A DNA stretch of 64,000 nt from Micromonospora sp. H61 (GTDB lineage: Bacteria; Actinomycetota; Actinomycetes; Mycobacteriales; Micromonosporaceae), in assembly GCF_018070325.1 (NCBI RefSeq), contig NZ_JAGPXY010000006.1:1-64000 (forward strand). The letters are read 5' to 3'. Shown piece by piece: positions 15,776-23,850 of the stretch. Every line of letters starts with the position of its first letter. The stretch's first letter is position 1. The position numbers were made by a program, and so were the translations under genes. The notes beneath the pieces are model-generated. The model saw only the letters and a list, made by a program, of their open reading frames with translations. It ran no database searches and was not told where the DNA came from.

Positions 15776-16828
15776 TCAGACCTCCGACAACCGGCCGTAG
15801 CGCACGATCGCGATGAACGCGGGCGCGCCGATCAGCCCGAGGATCACGCCGACCTGAACCTCGTCGGGGGCGGCGGCCATCCGTCCGAGCACGTCGGCGA
15901 GGAGCAGGACGATGGGCGCCAGCAGCATCGAGTACGGCAGGATCCAGCGGTAGTCGGGGCCGCAGATGAACCGCGCCAGGTGCGGTACGACGAGCCCGAC
16001 GAAGACGATCGGTCCGCAGGCCGCGGTGGCGGCGCCGGCGAGGATCGCGACCACGGCGAAGGCGGCCACGCGGGTACGGGTCACGTCCTGGCCGAGGCCA
16101 CGCGCGACGTCCTCGCCGAGCGCGAGGCCGTTGATGGCCCGCCCGAAGCCCAACGACGCGGCGAGGCCGATCAGCAGGAACGGCGCGACCCCGGTCAGGA
16201 TCGGGGTGTACCGACCGGCGAGCGACCCCACCTGCCAGAACCGCAGCTCGTTGAGGGCGTCCACGTTCGTCATCACGATCCCGCTGGTCACCGAGGCCAG
16301 GCCGGCGGTGACCGCCGCGCCCGCCAGGGCCAGCTTCACCGGGGTGGCGCCCTCCCGGCCGAGCGAGGCGACCGCGTACACGAGGGCCAGCGCCGCGATC
16401 GCGCCGGCGAAGGCGAACCAGACGTAGACGCCGACGCCACGCACCCCGAGCACAGTGATGGCCAGGACCACGAACGCGGCGGCGCCGGAGTTGATGCCCA
16501 GGATCCCCGCGTCCGCCAGAGGGTTGCGGGTGACGCCCTGCAGGATCGCCCCGGCCACCCCGAGCGCGGCGCCGACCAGGATGCCGAGCAGCGTGCGGGG
16601 TACGCGCATCTCCAGCGTGACGGTGCTGCTGATCGGCCCGTCGCTGTCGAGGCTGAACAGGGCGTGCAGCACCTCGGAGAGCCCGATCGAACGCGAGCCC
16701 ATTGTCACGCTCAGGAAGCCGACGAGGGCGAGGACCGCGCAGAGGACGGCGAGCCCCGGCCCGAGGGCAGAGGCTCGCCGCACGCCTCCCGTCGAGGTGC
16801 GCGTCCCGATCTGGTTAGTTGCCGACAT
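15776..16828 (-). CDS. fepD: Siderophore ABC importer permease (FecCD family, first subunit)
   Basis: The 350-residue permease shows the FecCD signature (LEMRVPRTLLGILVGAALG, QGVTRNPLADAGILGINSGA, GPIVFVGLVVPHLARFICG). Its first 14 bases overlap the end of the binding-protein gene. With the second permease it forms the membrane channel; the substrate class (ferric siderophore) follows from the family and from the iron box of the operon. Confidence 0.93.
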   Translation of the reverse strand: MSATNQIGTRTSTGGVRRASALGPGLAVLCAVLALVGFLSVTMGSRSIGLSEVLHALFSLDSDGPISSTVTLEMRVPRTLLGILVGAALGVAGAILQGVTRNPLADAGILGINSGAAAFVVLAITVLGVRGVGVYVWFAFAGAIAALALVYAVASLGREGATPVKLALAGAAVTAGLASVTSGIVMTNVDALNELRFWQVGSLAGRYTPILTGVAPFLLIGLAASLGFGRAINGLALGEDVARGLGQDVTRTRVAAFAVVAILAGAATAACGPIVFVGLVVPHLARFICGPDYRWILPYSMLLAPIVLLLADVLGRMAAAPDEVQVGVILGLIGAPAFIAIVRYGRLSEV

Positions 16829-17837
16829 TCGGATCAGCGGCCTTGACCGCCTGGGTCAGCTTGTCCAGCTCGGTGGCGAAGTCCCCGTACGTGTGCAGCC
16901 AGAACGCCGGCCAGGAGACGGTGGCACCGACCTTGGCAGCCTTGATCTTGGACCAGGTCGGCTGCTTCGTGGTCCACTCGGCGTTGGCGGTGGGCGTGAA
17001 GGATCGGCCGTCCCACAGGATCAGGTCCGGCTGGTACTTGTCGGCGTTCTCCCAGCTGAGGTTCTCCCAGTACGGGAAGGCCGGGTCCGGGCTGGCCGGG
17101 TTGATCACCTTCAGGCCCCAGGTCTGCAGGTCCAGCAGCTCGGGCGCGTACTCGGGGTTCGCGACGTAGACCTTCTCCGTCGAGGGCGACATCGCCGCGA
17201 CCGTCAGGTCCGGCTTGGCCGAGGTGGCCGCCTTGAACGCGGTCACCGCGTCCTCGAAGCGCTTCTTGTTCGCCGCGATCTGCGGGCTGGCCACGTCGGC
17301 GCCGAGGCTCTCGGCGAGGTCCTCGTACCCCTCGGCCAGCGCGACGATCGACTTGCCCTGCGTGACACCGACGACGGGAGCCAGTTCGGCGAGCTTCTTG
17401 CTCTTCTCGTCGACGCCCTCCTCCATGCCGCTGTGCGCCTTCTCGGCCGGCCACCAGTCGCCGACGATCAGATCGGGACGTAGCGCGGCGGCCTTCTCCA
17501 CGTCGATCTTGCCCCACTCCTCGCCGAGGATCTGGATCCCGGTGAGGTCGAGGTTCTTCAGGTTCGGGTCGGTCTTGACCGACTCGTCGGCGTAGACGCC
17601 GACCGGCTTGATGCCGAAGGACATGAGCGCCGCGGCCTCGCCGGCGTGCGCGATGATCCGCGTCGGTGTCTTGTCGGCCTTGACGACCTTGCCCGAGCCG
17701 TCGTTGAAAGACCAGGGACCGGAGGCGGTGGCAGCGGCGGCGGTGTCACCGGTGCCCGTGTCGTTGCCACAACCGGTGAGCCCGCCGAGCACGGCGCTCA
17801 GCGCCGCGACGGCCAGGACCGGACGCCATGAATGCAT
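16815..17837 (-). CDS. Siderophore-binding lipoprotein of the ABC importer
   Basis: The 340-residue protein begins with a lipoprotein signal ending LTGC (Cys23) and has the two-lobed periplasmic-binding fold of FepB/FhuD-like receptors: TRIIAHAGEAAALMSFGIKPVGVYAD, RPDLIVGDWW, and the helical linker between lobes. It captures the iron complex outside the membrane and delivers it to the FecCD permeases encoded downstream. An almost perfect iron box lies 50 bp upstream. No siderophore biosynthesis gene is nearby, so it could serve a xenosiderophore. Confidence 0.93.
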   Translation of the reverse strand: MHSWRPVLAVAALSAVLGGLTGCGNDTGTGDTAAAATASGPWSFNDGSGKVVKADKTPTRIIAHAGEAAALMSFGIKPVGVYADESVKTDPNLKNLDLTGIQILGEEWGKIDVEKAAALRPDLIVGDWWPAEKAHSGMEEGVDEKSKKLAELAPVVGVTQGKSIVALAEGYEDLAESLGADVASPQIAANKKRFEDAVTAFKAATSAKPDLTVAAMSPSTEKVYVANPEYAPELLDLQTWGLKVINPASPDPAFPYWENLSWENADKYQPDLILWDGRSFTPTANAEWTTKQPTWSKIKAAKVGATVSWPAFWLHTYGDFATELDKLTQAVKAADPNVGN

Positions 17838-17886
17838 GGTGAAGTTCCCGATCTTTCGAAGAGAAGCGAGCCATCCGGCCCGAAAG

Positions 17887-17905
17887 TTAGGTTAGGCTAA
17901 CCAAC
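17887..17905 (-). promoter_or_regulatory. Iron box of the siderophore importer operon
   Basis: TTAGGTTAGGCTAACCAAC matches the iron-box consensus at 17 of 19 positions. It is 50 bp upstream of the binding-protein start and is the expected DtxR-family operator for the four-gene importer operon. Confidence 0.9.
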
Positions 17906-17975
17906 ACTTCCGGTTTTGGCCAACGCCGGGTGCCCCCCACCTCGAAAGACAGCCGCGAAAACGGCGATCGGACGC

Positions 17976-19436
17976 TCAGCGCCCGCCCGCGGCCAGCTCA
18001 GCGATCATCCCCTCGCAACTGCGGACGACGACCTGAGCGCCGCGCCGCTGCGCCAGCGGGAGCAGAGGATCCTCCGCCCGGTCCCGCCACCGCCACTGCG
18101 CGTCGGAGGCGACCTCCCAGAGCTGCCGCACGTCGGCCTCATGCTCGACACCGAGTCGAGCCGCGAGGCCCACCCCGTCGCCGCCGACCAGCCGTTGCGC
18201 CTCGGCGGCCAACTCCGCGTCGAACCCCAGCCGGGTGTTCCGCAGTGCCACCAGCAGGCGCAGCTCCCGGAACTCGTGCGCACCGGCGAGGATCTGCTCC
18301 ACCGCGCCGACCAGCTCGGCGGAGCCCCGGGTGGGCTCGGCCCGCAGCAGCGCCTCCACAGCGGCCAGCGCGGACCGCGCCTTCAGCGCGTCGCGGCGAT
18401 CGATGAAACAACGCGTCACCGACTCGCGCAGCTCGGTGAGACCGCTGCGACGAATCAACTCCGCGGAGAGCTTCACCCGGCTGTCGAACCCGCTGCGCAC
18501 CAGCGTGGCCGCCAGCCGGACACCGAAGACCCCGAACCGGCCCAGCAGCGCGGCGCGCACCTCGGTGTCCAGCCGTACCGGCAGCTCGCCACGGAGGAAG
18601 CGGTCGGCGGAGATGAGGTGGGTGTCCAGCTCCGCCCGGGGCACCTGAGCCACTGTCGCGAGCGCGGCGAAGTCGGACTCACCGAGCATCCGGCCGGCCA
18701 GGCCGATCATGCCGCTGCACGCCACGACGTTCACGCTCAGCGCGTTCACCCTCGGGTCGCGGTAGTGCCGGCGGGCGAGCTGGCGGGCCGTGAGCAGACC
18801 GTCGATCCGGCCGCCGCCGGTCTCGTCGGCGCGGGACAACACCATGATCACGTTGACCGGAGCGGACTGTCCGACGGCAGTTTCCCGTGCGGACTCCAGC
18901 ACCCGCAGGTCGCTGTCGCGACCGTCGCGGGTCAGGTACAACACCGCGTCCGAGTCGCGCAACACCCGCTCCAACACCGGCGCCCGGCCCTGCTCGGCGC
19001 CGCCGGTGACCGCCGGGGTGTCGATCAGCGTGATCTGCCGCAGCGCCCGCGTCGGCCACCGCACCACGATGTCCCGCACCTCCCCCGCACCCCAGCCCAG
19101 ATCCACCCGCAGCCCGGTCGCCGACTTCACCACTGCCAACTCCTGCGGTGGCTGCCCGACCGGGTAGGCGGTGGCACGCGGCGCGGCCCCGTCCTCGTAC
19201 CAGGTGAAGGCCCCGTCGGCCCGCTCGACCGGCGCGACCTCCTCGCCCATCAACGCGTTGAGCACAGTCGACTTACCCGATCGCCACGGGCCGACGACGG
19301 CGATCCGCAGTGGCTGCTCCAACCGGGCCACCTGTTGCCGAAGCTCGGCGACGGCCCGGGGATTGTCCTGGTACAGCTCGATGGCCTGGTGCAGCAACCC
19401 CCACGCCGCCTCGTCCAGACGCACCCCCACCGTCAT
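17976..19436 (-). CDS. Dynamin-like GTPase, IniC-like
   Basis: The 486-residue protein carries a G domain with P-loop GPWRSGKST (from about residue 49), G3 DTPAVTGG and G4 SRAD, followed by a long helical region without a clear membrane segment. It starts within the stop of the neighbouring dynamin (ATGA), so the two are made together, as in bacterial dynamin pairs such as mycobacterial IniA/IniC and Streptomyces DynA/DynB. The likely role is GTP-dependent membrane remodelling or repair together with its partner. The IniC assignment rests on gene order and architecture, not on an alignment. Confidence 0.85.
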   Translation of the reverse strand: MTVGVRLDEAAWGLLHQAIELYQDNPRAVAELRQQVARLEQPLRIAVVGPWRSGKSTVLNALMGEEVAPVERADGAFTWYEDGAAPRATAYPVGQPPQELAVVKSATGLRVDLGWGAGEVRDIVVRWPTRALRQITLIDTPAVTGGAEQGRAPVLERVLRDSDAVLYLTRDGRDSDLRVLESARETAVGQSAPVNVIMVLSRADETGGGRIDGLLTARQLARRHYRDPRVNALSVNVVACSGMIGLAGRMLGESDFAALATVAQVPRAELDTHLISADRFLRGELPVRLDTEVRAALLGRFGVFGVRLAATLVRSGFDSRVKLSAELIRRSGLTELRESVTRCFIDRRDALKARSALAAVEALLRAEPTRGSAELVGAVEQILAGAHEFRELRLLVALRNTRLGFDAELAAEAQRLVGGDGVGLAARLGVEHEADVRQLWEVASDAQWRWRDRAEDPLLPLAQRRGAQVVVRSCEGMIAELAAGGR

Positions 19437-21292
19437 GCCTGCGGCTCCAGCAGGAGCGGGGCGGACCGGGCACCGGTCAACTGCTGAGCCTGCTCGTACA
19501 CCGCCGCCAACCGGGTCATCTTCAACCGGATCTCGCGCTGCCGCTGCTCGCGCACTGAGGCATCGGTGTCGGCCTCCTGCTTCGCGCTGCGGAACGACTG
19601 CACGATGGCCTCCTGGAGTTCCTCGGTCAGCCCGGTGAAGTGGTCGCGCAGCATCCGCTGCACCTGCCGGGCGGCGTCGCGGCAGTCTCGGATGATCCGG
19701 ACGAAGAAGTCGTCGACATGCCGCTGGATGGCCGTCTTGACCGTCGCCTGCCGACGACGGAGCAACTGCTTGCTCTCGTCACGGATGCTCTTGCCGCCGA
19801 AGAGCGCCCCGATGCCGACCGAGACCGGATTGATCATCGGCATGCCGGCCAGGGTGGTCGCCAGACCGAACATCAGCATGCCGCCGTACGACCCCTTCAT
19901 GCCGGTGAACAGCTTCTGGCCGGTGGTGAACCGGTCGATCGTCGGCCGTTGCAGCTCGGGCAGTCGCTCGCCGATGTCGTCCGGCATCGTCATCGACCAG
20001 GGCGGCAACACGTCGTAGCCGTACCTGTCGAAGTTGGCGGCCACCCGCCGGGCGATCCAGTCGCAGCGCTGGATCAGCCACTCGTGGTTCGCCTCCGCCG
20101 CCTCCACCAGGCTCCGCTCCAGCCAGTCCTGGAAGGTGTCCCAGGCGACCAACGGGTCGGCGGTGTCGAACGCCTCGTCCACCGCGCGCAGGATCTGTCG
20201 GGTCCGGTCACGCAGGTCGTACTCAAGGTCGGCGAGCAGGTCGGTGATCTCGTCGGTCAACGTGTTCTGCCACCGGGTGGAGCACCGGCGCAGCTCGTCG
20301 ACCTCGCGCTGCGCCGCGTGCAGCCGGGAGATCGGCCCGGACTGCTCCTCGGCCTCCTGGGTCGCCAACTCGGCACGCAACGGCGCGGCCAACTGCTCCA
20401 CCACCGTCCGGGCCACCGTCTGCACCGCCGCCCGGGCCAGGTGGTCGGCCTTGCCGGCCAGGTCGCGTTGCAGGCGGGCGATCAGCGCCGGGAAACCCGA
20501 CTCCGCGTTGAGCACACGGTCGTCGGCCGCGGCCGCGCGCAGTCGCAGCGCCGCCGAGACCGGGATCAGCGTCGCCGGAACCCCCGCCTCGGCCAGGTGC
20601 TGCCGGTTGCGCTCGGCGACAGTACGCCAGTCCGCGACCAGATCGGTCTTGCTCTGCACCACCACCACGTTCGGATGCGACCGCATGATGTGCAGCAGCA
20701 TGTTCAGCTCGGCGACCGACAACTCCCGAGTGGAGTCGGAGACCAGCAGCACGGTGTCCGCGCGGGCCGGCGCGGCGACCGAAGCGGCGGCGCCGATGCC
20801 GGCGACCTCGTCGGTGCCGGGAGTGTCCACCAGCACCAGCCCGGCACCGAGCAGGGCACGGGGCAGTCCGATCTCGACGTACGCCGGGCCGCCGCCCGGC
20901 CGACGTCCGACCAGGCCGGCCACGCCCGCCGCGACCTGGTTGAGCGCCACCGGGGTCCGCTCGACGGCCACCGCGTCGGCGGTGCCGGTGGGGTGCCCCG
21001 GGGCTGGTGGCGGCACCTGCGCCACCGCCGCGGTCGGGGCCTCGGCGTGCCGCACGACGGTCGGCAGGACTGTCGTCCGGCCGTCGCCGACCGGGCACGC
21101 CGGAGCATTGATGATCGCGTTGATCAGCTGACTCTTGCCCTGGTTCGGCTCGCCGACGACCAGGACACGCAGCGTCGGGTCCAGCAGTTGCGCGCGCTTC
21201 TGCCGCACCGTCTGGAGTAGGTCACCGCGACCGTGTGCAGTGCACGTGCGGGCGATCTCGTCCAGCACGTCCAACCAGATCCCGGCCATCAC
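19433..21292 (-). CDS. Dynamin-like GTPase, IniA-like
   Basis: The 619-residue protein has P-loop GEPNQGKSQ (from residue 47), switch Thr in GRTTVLPTVV, G3 DTPGTDEV and G4 QSKTDL, then a helical stalk. Near residues 475-505 is a hydrophobic stretch (MLMFGLATTLAGMPMINPVSVGIGAL) that could be the membrane-inserting paddle. Long C-terminal coiled-coil segments complete a bacterial-dynamin profile. It is the second gene of an iniB-iniA-iniC-like operon, separated from the first by a hairpin. Confidence 0.87.
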   Translation of the reverse strand: MMAGIWLDVLDEIARTCTAHGRGDLLQTVRQKRAQLLDPTLRVLVVGEPNQGKSQLINAIINAPACPVGDGRTTVLPTVVRHAEAPTAAVAQVPPPAPGHPTGTADAVAVERTPVALNQVAAGVAGLVGRRPGGGPAYVEIGLPRALLGAGLVLVDTPGTDEVAGIGAAASVAAPARADTVLLVSDSTRELSVAELNMLLHIMRSHPNVVVVQSKTDLVADWRTVAERNRQHLAEAGVPATLIPVSAALRLRAAAADDRVLNAESGFPALIARLQRDLAGKADHLARAAVQTVARTVVEQLAAPLRAELATQEAEEQSGPISRLHAAQREVDELRRCSTRWQNTLTDEITDLLADLEYDLRDRTRQILRAVDEAFDTADPLVAWDTFQDWLERSLVEAAEANHEWLIQRCDWIARRVAANFDRYGYDVLPPWSMTMPDDIGERLPELQRPTIDRFTTGQKLFTGMKGSYGGMLMFGLATTLAGMPMINPVSVGIGALFGGKSIRDESKQLLRRRQATVKTAIQRHVDDFFVRIIRDCRDAARQVQRMLRDHFTGLTEELQEAIVQSFRSAKQEADTDASVREQRQREIRLKMTRLAAVYEQAQQLTGARSAPLLLEPQA

Positions 21293-21350
21293 CGCACCAA
21301 GTGTGCGGATTTCGGCTCAATTATCAAGAGGGACCGGATGTGGAACCGGG

Positions 21351-21381
21351 AAGGGCCGGATCGCCCGAGACGATCCGGCCC
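21351..21381 (-). terminator. Hairpin between the IniB-like and IniA-like genes
   Basis: AGGGCCGGATCG (21351-21362) and CGATCCGGCCCT (21370-21381) form a perfect 12-bp stem with a 7-nt loop, directly after the stop of the IniB-like gene. It probably acts as a partial terminator or RNA-processing barrier that makes the first gene more abundant than the GTPases. Confidence 0.75.
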
Positions 21382-21404
21382 TCCGCTCCGACCGGAGATC
21401 CGGG

Positions 21405-22286
21405 TCAGAGCAGACCGCCGGTGATACCCAGCAGCCCGTGATCGGACGAGGCGTGTGAGTCGCCGAGCACACCATCGGTGACCCCACCGGTCACGTCACC
21501 GACCGTGTCGGTGACACCGGGGAGGAGGCTGTCCACCTGGTGCGTCACGCCGCCCACAGTCGACGGCACGTCGAGCGGCGGGACCCCGCCGACGACACCG
21601 TCGCCATGCCCGAGGCCCAGCCCGCTGAGGGTGTCGTCGACACCCAGCGAGCTGACGACCCCGCCGAGCTGACCGTGGGTGCCGGAGAGGACACCACCGG
21701 TTAGGTCGCCGCCGATCAGGTTCGGGTCAGTGACGCCGAGCAGACCGCCCGGGTCGCCGACGGTGCCGGTGACGTCACCGAGCACCGGGTCCGCGATCGC
21801 GTCCACCGGCTGCACCACGTCGGCGTCGAGGGTGTGCGCCACGTCGGAGACACCGGCCAGGTCGGTGTCAAGGCCGTACGGGCCGACGCCCAGACCGATG
21901 CCCGGCAGCACGGTGACCCCGGCGGCGGCGGTCGACGGGTCGACAGCGATGGCGCCGAGCACGCCGGCCTTGACGTCCACGCCACTGGGCGAGCTGGTGA
22001 CGCTGATCTGCTGCGCCACACTCTGCAACTGACCCACCACGTCGGTGGTGTCGGTGAGCAGCGGGTCCAGCCCGAGCTGCTCGACCGGCGAGGCCAACGG
22101 CGCGAGGCCCGCACCCGGCGCGTAGTCGACGACCAGCGGTACGACGTCCTGCACGTCCGCAGCGGTGATGTCGGTGAGCCCGGCGCCCCGCAACGCACCC
22201 TCGGGGTCGAGGTCGAAGGCCGACCGCGCGTCCGGGTTCGTCAGTAGGTCGAGCACGAAGTCGTGGAGCGTCTGCTGCGAGTCCAT
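21405..22286 (-). CDS. IniB N-terminal-domain protein with Gly/Asp/Val-rich tail
   Basis: The start at ATG 22286 follows GAGGAG at 9-nt spacing. The first 50 residues (TLHDFVLDLLTNPDARSAFD, LRGAGLTDITAADVQDVVPL) match the short helical module at the start of mycobacterial IniB. The remaining 240 residues are low-complexity, rich in Gly, Asp, Val and Leu, with recurring LGDVTG/GGVTD-like motifs, no membrane helix and no signal peptide. IniB-type proteins are cell-envelope-stress markers of unknown mechanism. Here it leads the dynamin operon exactly as iniB leads iniBAC. Confidence 0.82.
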   Translation of the reverse strand: MDSQQTLHDFVLDLLTNPDARSAFDLDPEGALRGAGLTDITAADVQDVVPLVVDYAPGAGLAPLASPVEQLGLDPLLTDTTDVVGQLQSVAQQISVTSSPSGVDVKAGVLGAIAVDPSTAAAGVTVLPGIGLGVGPYGLDTDLAGVSDVAHTLDADVVQPVDAIADPVLGDVTGTVGDPGGLLGVTDPNLIGGDLTGGVLSGTHGQLGGVVSSLGVDDTLSGLGLGHGDGVVGGVPPLDVPSTVGGVTHQVDSLLPGVTDTVGDVTGGVTDGVLGDSHASSDHGLLGITGGLL

Positions 22287-22588
22287 GTGCCGGTTCTCCT
22301 CGGATGTGGCATTGGCGGGGTGTCGTACGTCGACAGTGACGACGCTATTGCCGGGGGTCGCCCCCGGGCATCGGGGCTGAGCCCGCATCCGGGCCGGTTG
22401 AACTAGGGGCTCCCCCACCTCGTACGTTAGGGGGACAGGGGGAAACCGTCCCGGCGAGATTAGGGTCCCGACCAGGGACTGATCTCTGGTACGAACGTAG
22501 GAGCCCGCGGGGTTCGCCGGGGGTGGGTCGTCGGGGCAGCCGACGCCATCGCCACCGACCGGCCGACTCACGGGGAGAGACAGAGACG
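22287..22588. promoter_or_regulatory. Divergent promoter region of the IniBAC-like and Hsp70/LuxR operons
   Basis: These 302 bp separate the two divergent operons and must contain both promoters. I see runs of G and C with local symmetry (GTCCC-GACCA-GGGAC at 22465-22479) and partly repeated CGTACGTTAG / GTACGAACGTAG elements around 22421 and 22489. No known operator is recognisable. The large LuxR-type regulator encoded downstream is the natural candidate to act here. Confidence 0.5.
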
Positions 22589-23845
22589 ATGCCGTACGTC
22601 CTGGGGATAGACATCGGAAGCAGCAACACGGCCGCCGCCGTCGCACGGCGACGCGGCGCGACCTGGACCCGTCCCGAAGCCGTCCCGCTGAGCGCCGGCT
22701 CGCCTCTCATGCCGTCGGTGTTGTGCCTGGCCGAGGACGGTTCGCTGCGCGTCGGCGAGCCGGTGACCGACGACGGCAGCCGCACCACCCGGGACTTCGT
22801 CCACCGGATCGGCGACGACGTGCCGGTGCTGCTCGGCGGCGAGCCGTGCGCGCCGCAGACGCTGACCGCCGAGCTGGCGGCGTGGGTGGTGGAGCGGGTC
22901 CACGCCCTGGAGGGTGGGGCTGCCGAGGCGATAGTGCTCAGCCACCCGGCGGGGTGGCGCCCCTACCGACGGGAGGTGCTGCACCGGGCCCTGTCGGACC
23001 TCGGCCTACGGCACGTGACGTTGCTGCCCCGCACGGTCACGGTCGCCGAGAGCCACGCCGCTCGCGGGTTCGCGGGCAGCACCGCAGTGGTCTACGCCCT
23101 CGGGGGCAACAGTTTCGAGGCGGCTCTGGTGCGCCGCACCCCGCGCGGCACGTACGAGACGTTCGGCACCCCGCAGGGTCTCGACTCGATCGGCGGCGTC
23201 GACTTCGACGAGGCGCTCGCCGAGCATGCGCGTACCGTGCTGGCCCGGGAGTTGGCCGCGACCGGGCGTCGCGGGGCCCAGGTCGCGCTACGCGGGCTGC
23301 GCGCGGAGTGTGACCGGGTCAAGCGGGTGCTGACCGTCGACCTCACTGCCGACGTGGTGCTGACCCTGCCGAGCGGCCCGGCGCGGGTGCCGGTGACCCG
23401 GGCACAGTTCGAGGCCATGATCCGCCCGACGGTGCAGGCCACCGTCGACCTCCTGCTCCGGGCCGTGCGTAGCGCCGACCTGACTCCGGCGCAGCTCGAC
23501 GGCGTCCTGCTGGCCGGCGGCTCCACCCGGGTCCCGCTCGTGACCGAGCTGATCGGCGCGGCCCTCCCGGTGCCCGTCGAGGTGGAGCCGGACGCACAGT
23601 TGACAGCCGCCACCGGGGCGGCGATGGCCGCTTGCCAGGTGGTGTCACCACGCCCTCGCCAGCCGCCGGCCCGCGTTCCGGCCCCGGTCAGCGGCGCCGG
23701 GCGGGCCACCCTCCCGGCACCACGCCGAGCCCATCACACCGTTCCGGGCGATCCGCCACCGCGGCCCCCGGTCCGGGTCCTCCCACTGGAACTGCCGAAG
23801 CCGTCCCGCCTGGCGCTGGCCCGCGGCCGCGGACGCGAAGGATAA
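22589..23845 (+). CDS. Hsp70-family ATPase lacking a substrate-binding domain
   Basis: ATG 22589 begins MPYVLGIDIGSSNTAAAVA, the phosphate-1 loop of the actin/Hsp70 ATPase fold. Further motifs are AIVLSHPAGWRPYRREVL, VYALGGNSFEAALVRR and VLLAGGSTRVPLV near residue 305. After about residue 345 there is only a Pro/Arg-rich disordered tail instead of the beta-sandwich substrate domain of DnaK. Such proteins are usually regulatory rather than general chaperones. It leads the + strand operon, divergent from the IniB-like gene, and is followed after 5 bp by the LuxR regulator. Confidence 0.87.
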   Translation: MPYVLGIDIGSSNTAAAVARRRGATWTRPEAVPLSAGSPLMPSVLCLAEDGSLRVGEPVTDDGSRTTRDFVHRIGDDVPVLLGGEPCAPQTLTAELAAWVVERVHALEGGAAEAIVLSHPAGWRPYRREVLHRALSDLGLRHVTLLPRTVTVAESHAARGFAGSTAVVYALGGNSFEAALVRRTPRGTYETFGTPQGLDSIGGVDFDEALAEHARTVLARELAATGRRGAQVALRGLRAECDRVKRVLTVDLTADVVLTLPSGPARVPVTRAQFEAMIRPTVQATVDLLLRAVRSADLTPAQLDGVLLAGGSTRVPLVTELIGAALPVPVEVEPDAQLTAATGAAMAACQVVSPRPRQPPARVPAPVSGAGRATLPAPRRAHHTVPGDPPPRPPVRVLPLELPKPSRLALARGRGREG

Positions 23846-23850
23846 CCCTG

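Noticed and set aside
12058-17905. Siderophore biosynthetic gene cluster
   Set aside because: Only uptake and accessory genes are present; no NRPS, NIS synthetase or decarboxylase is encoded.
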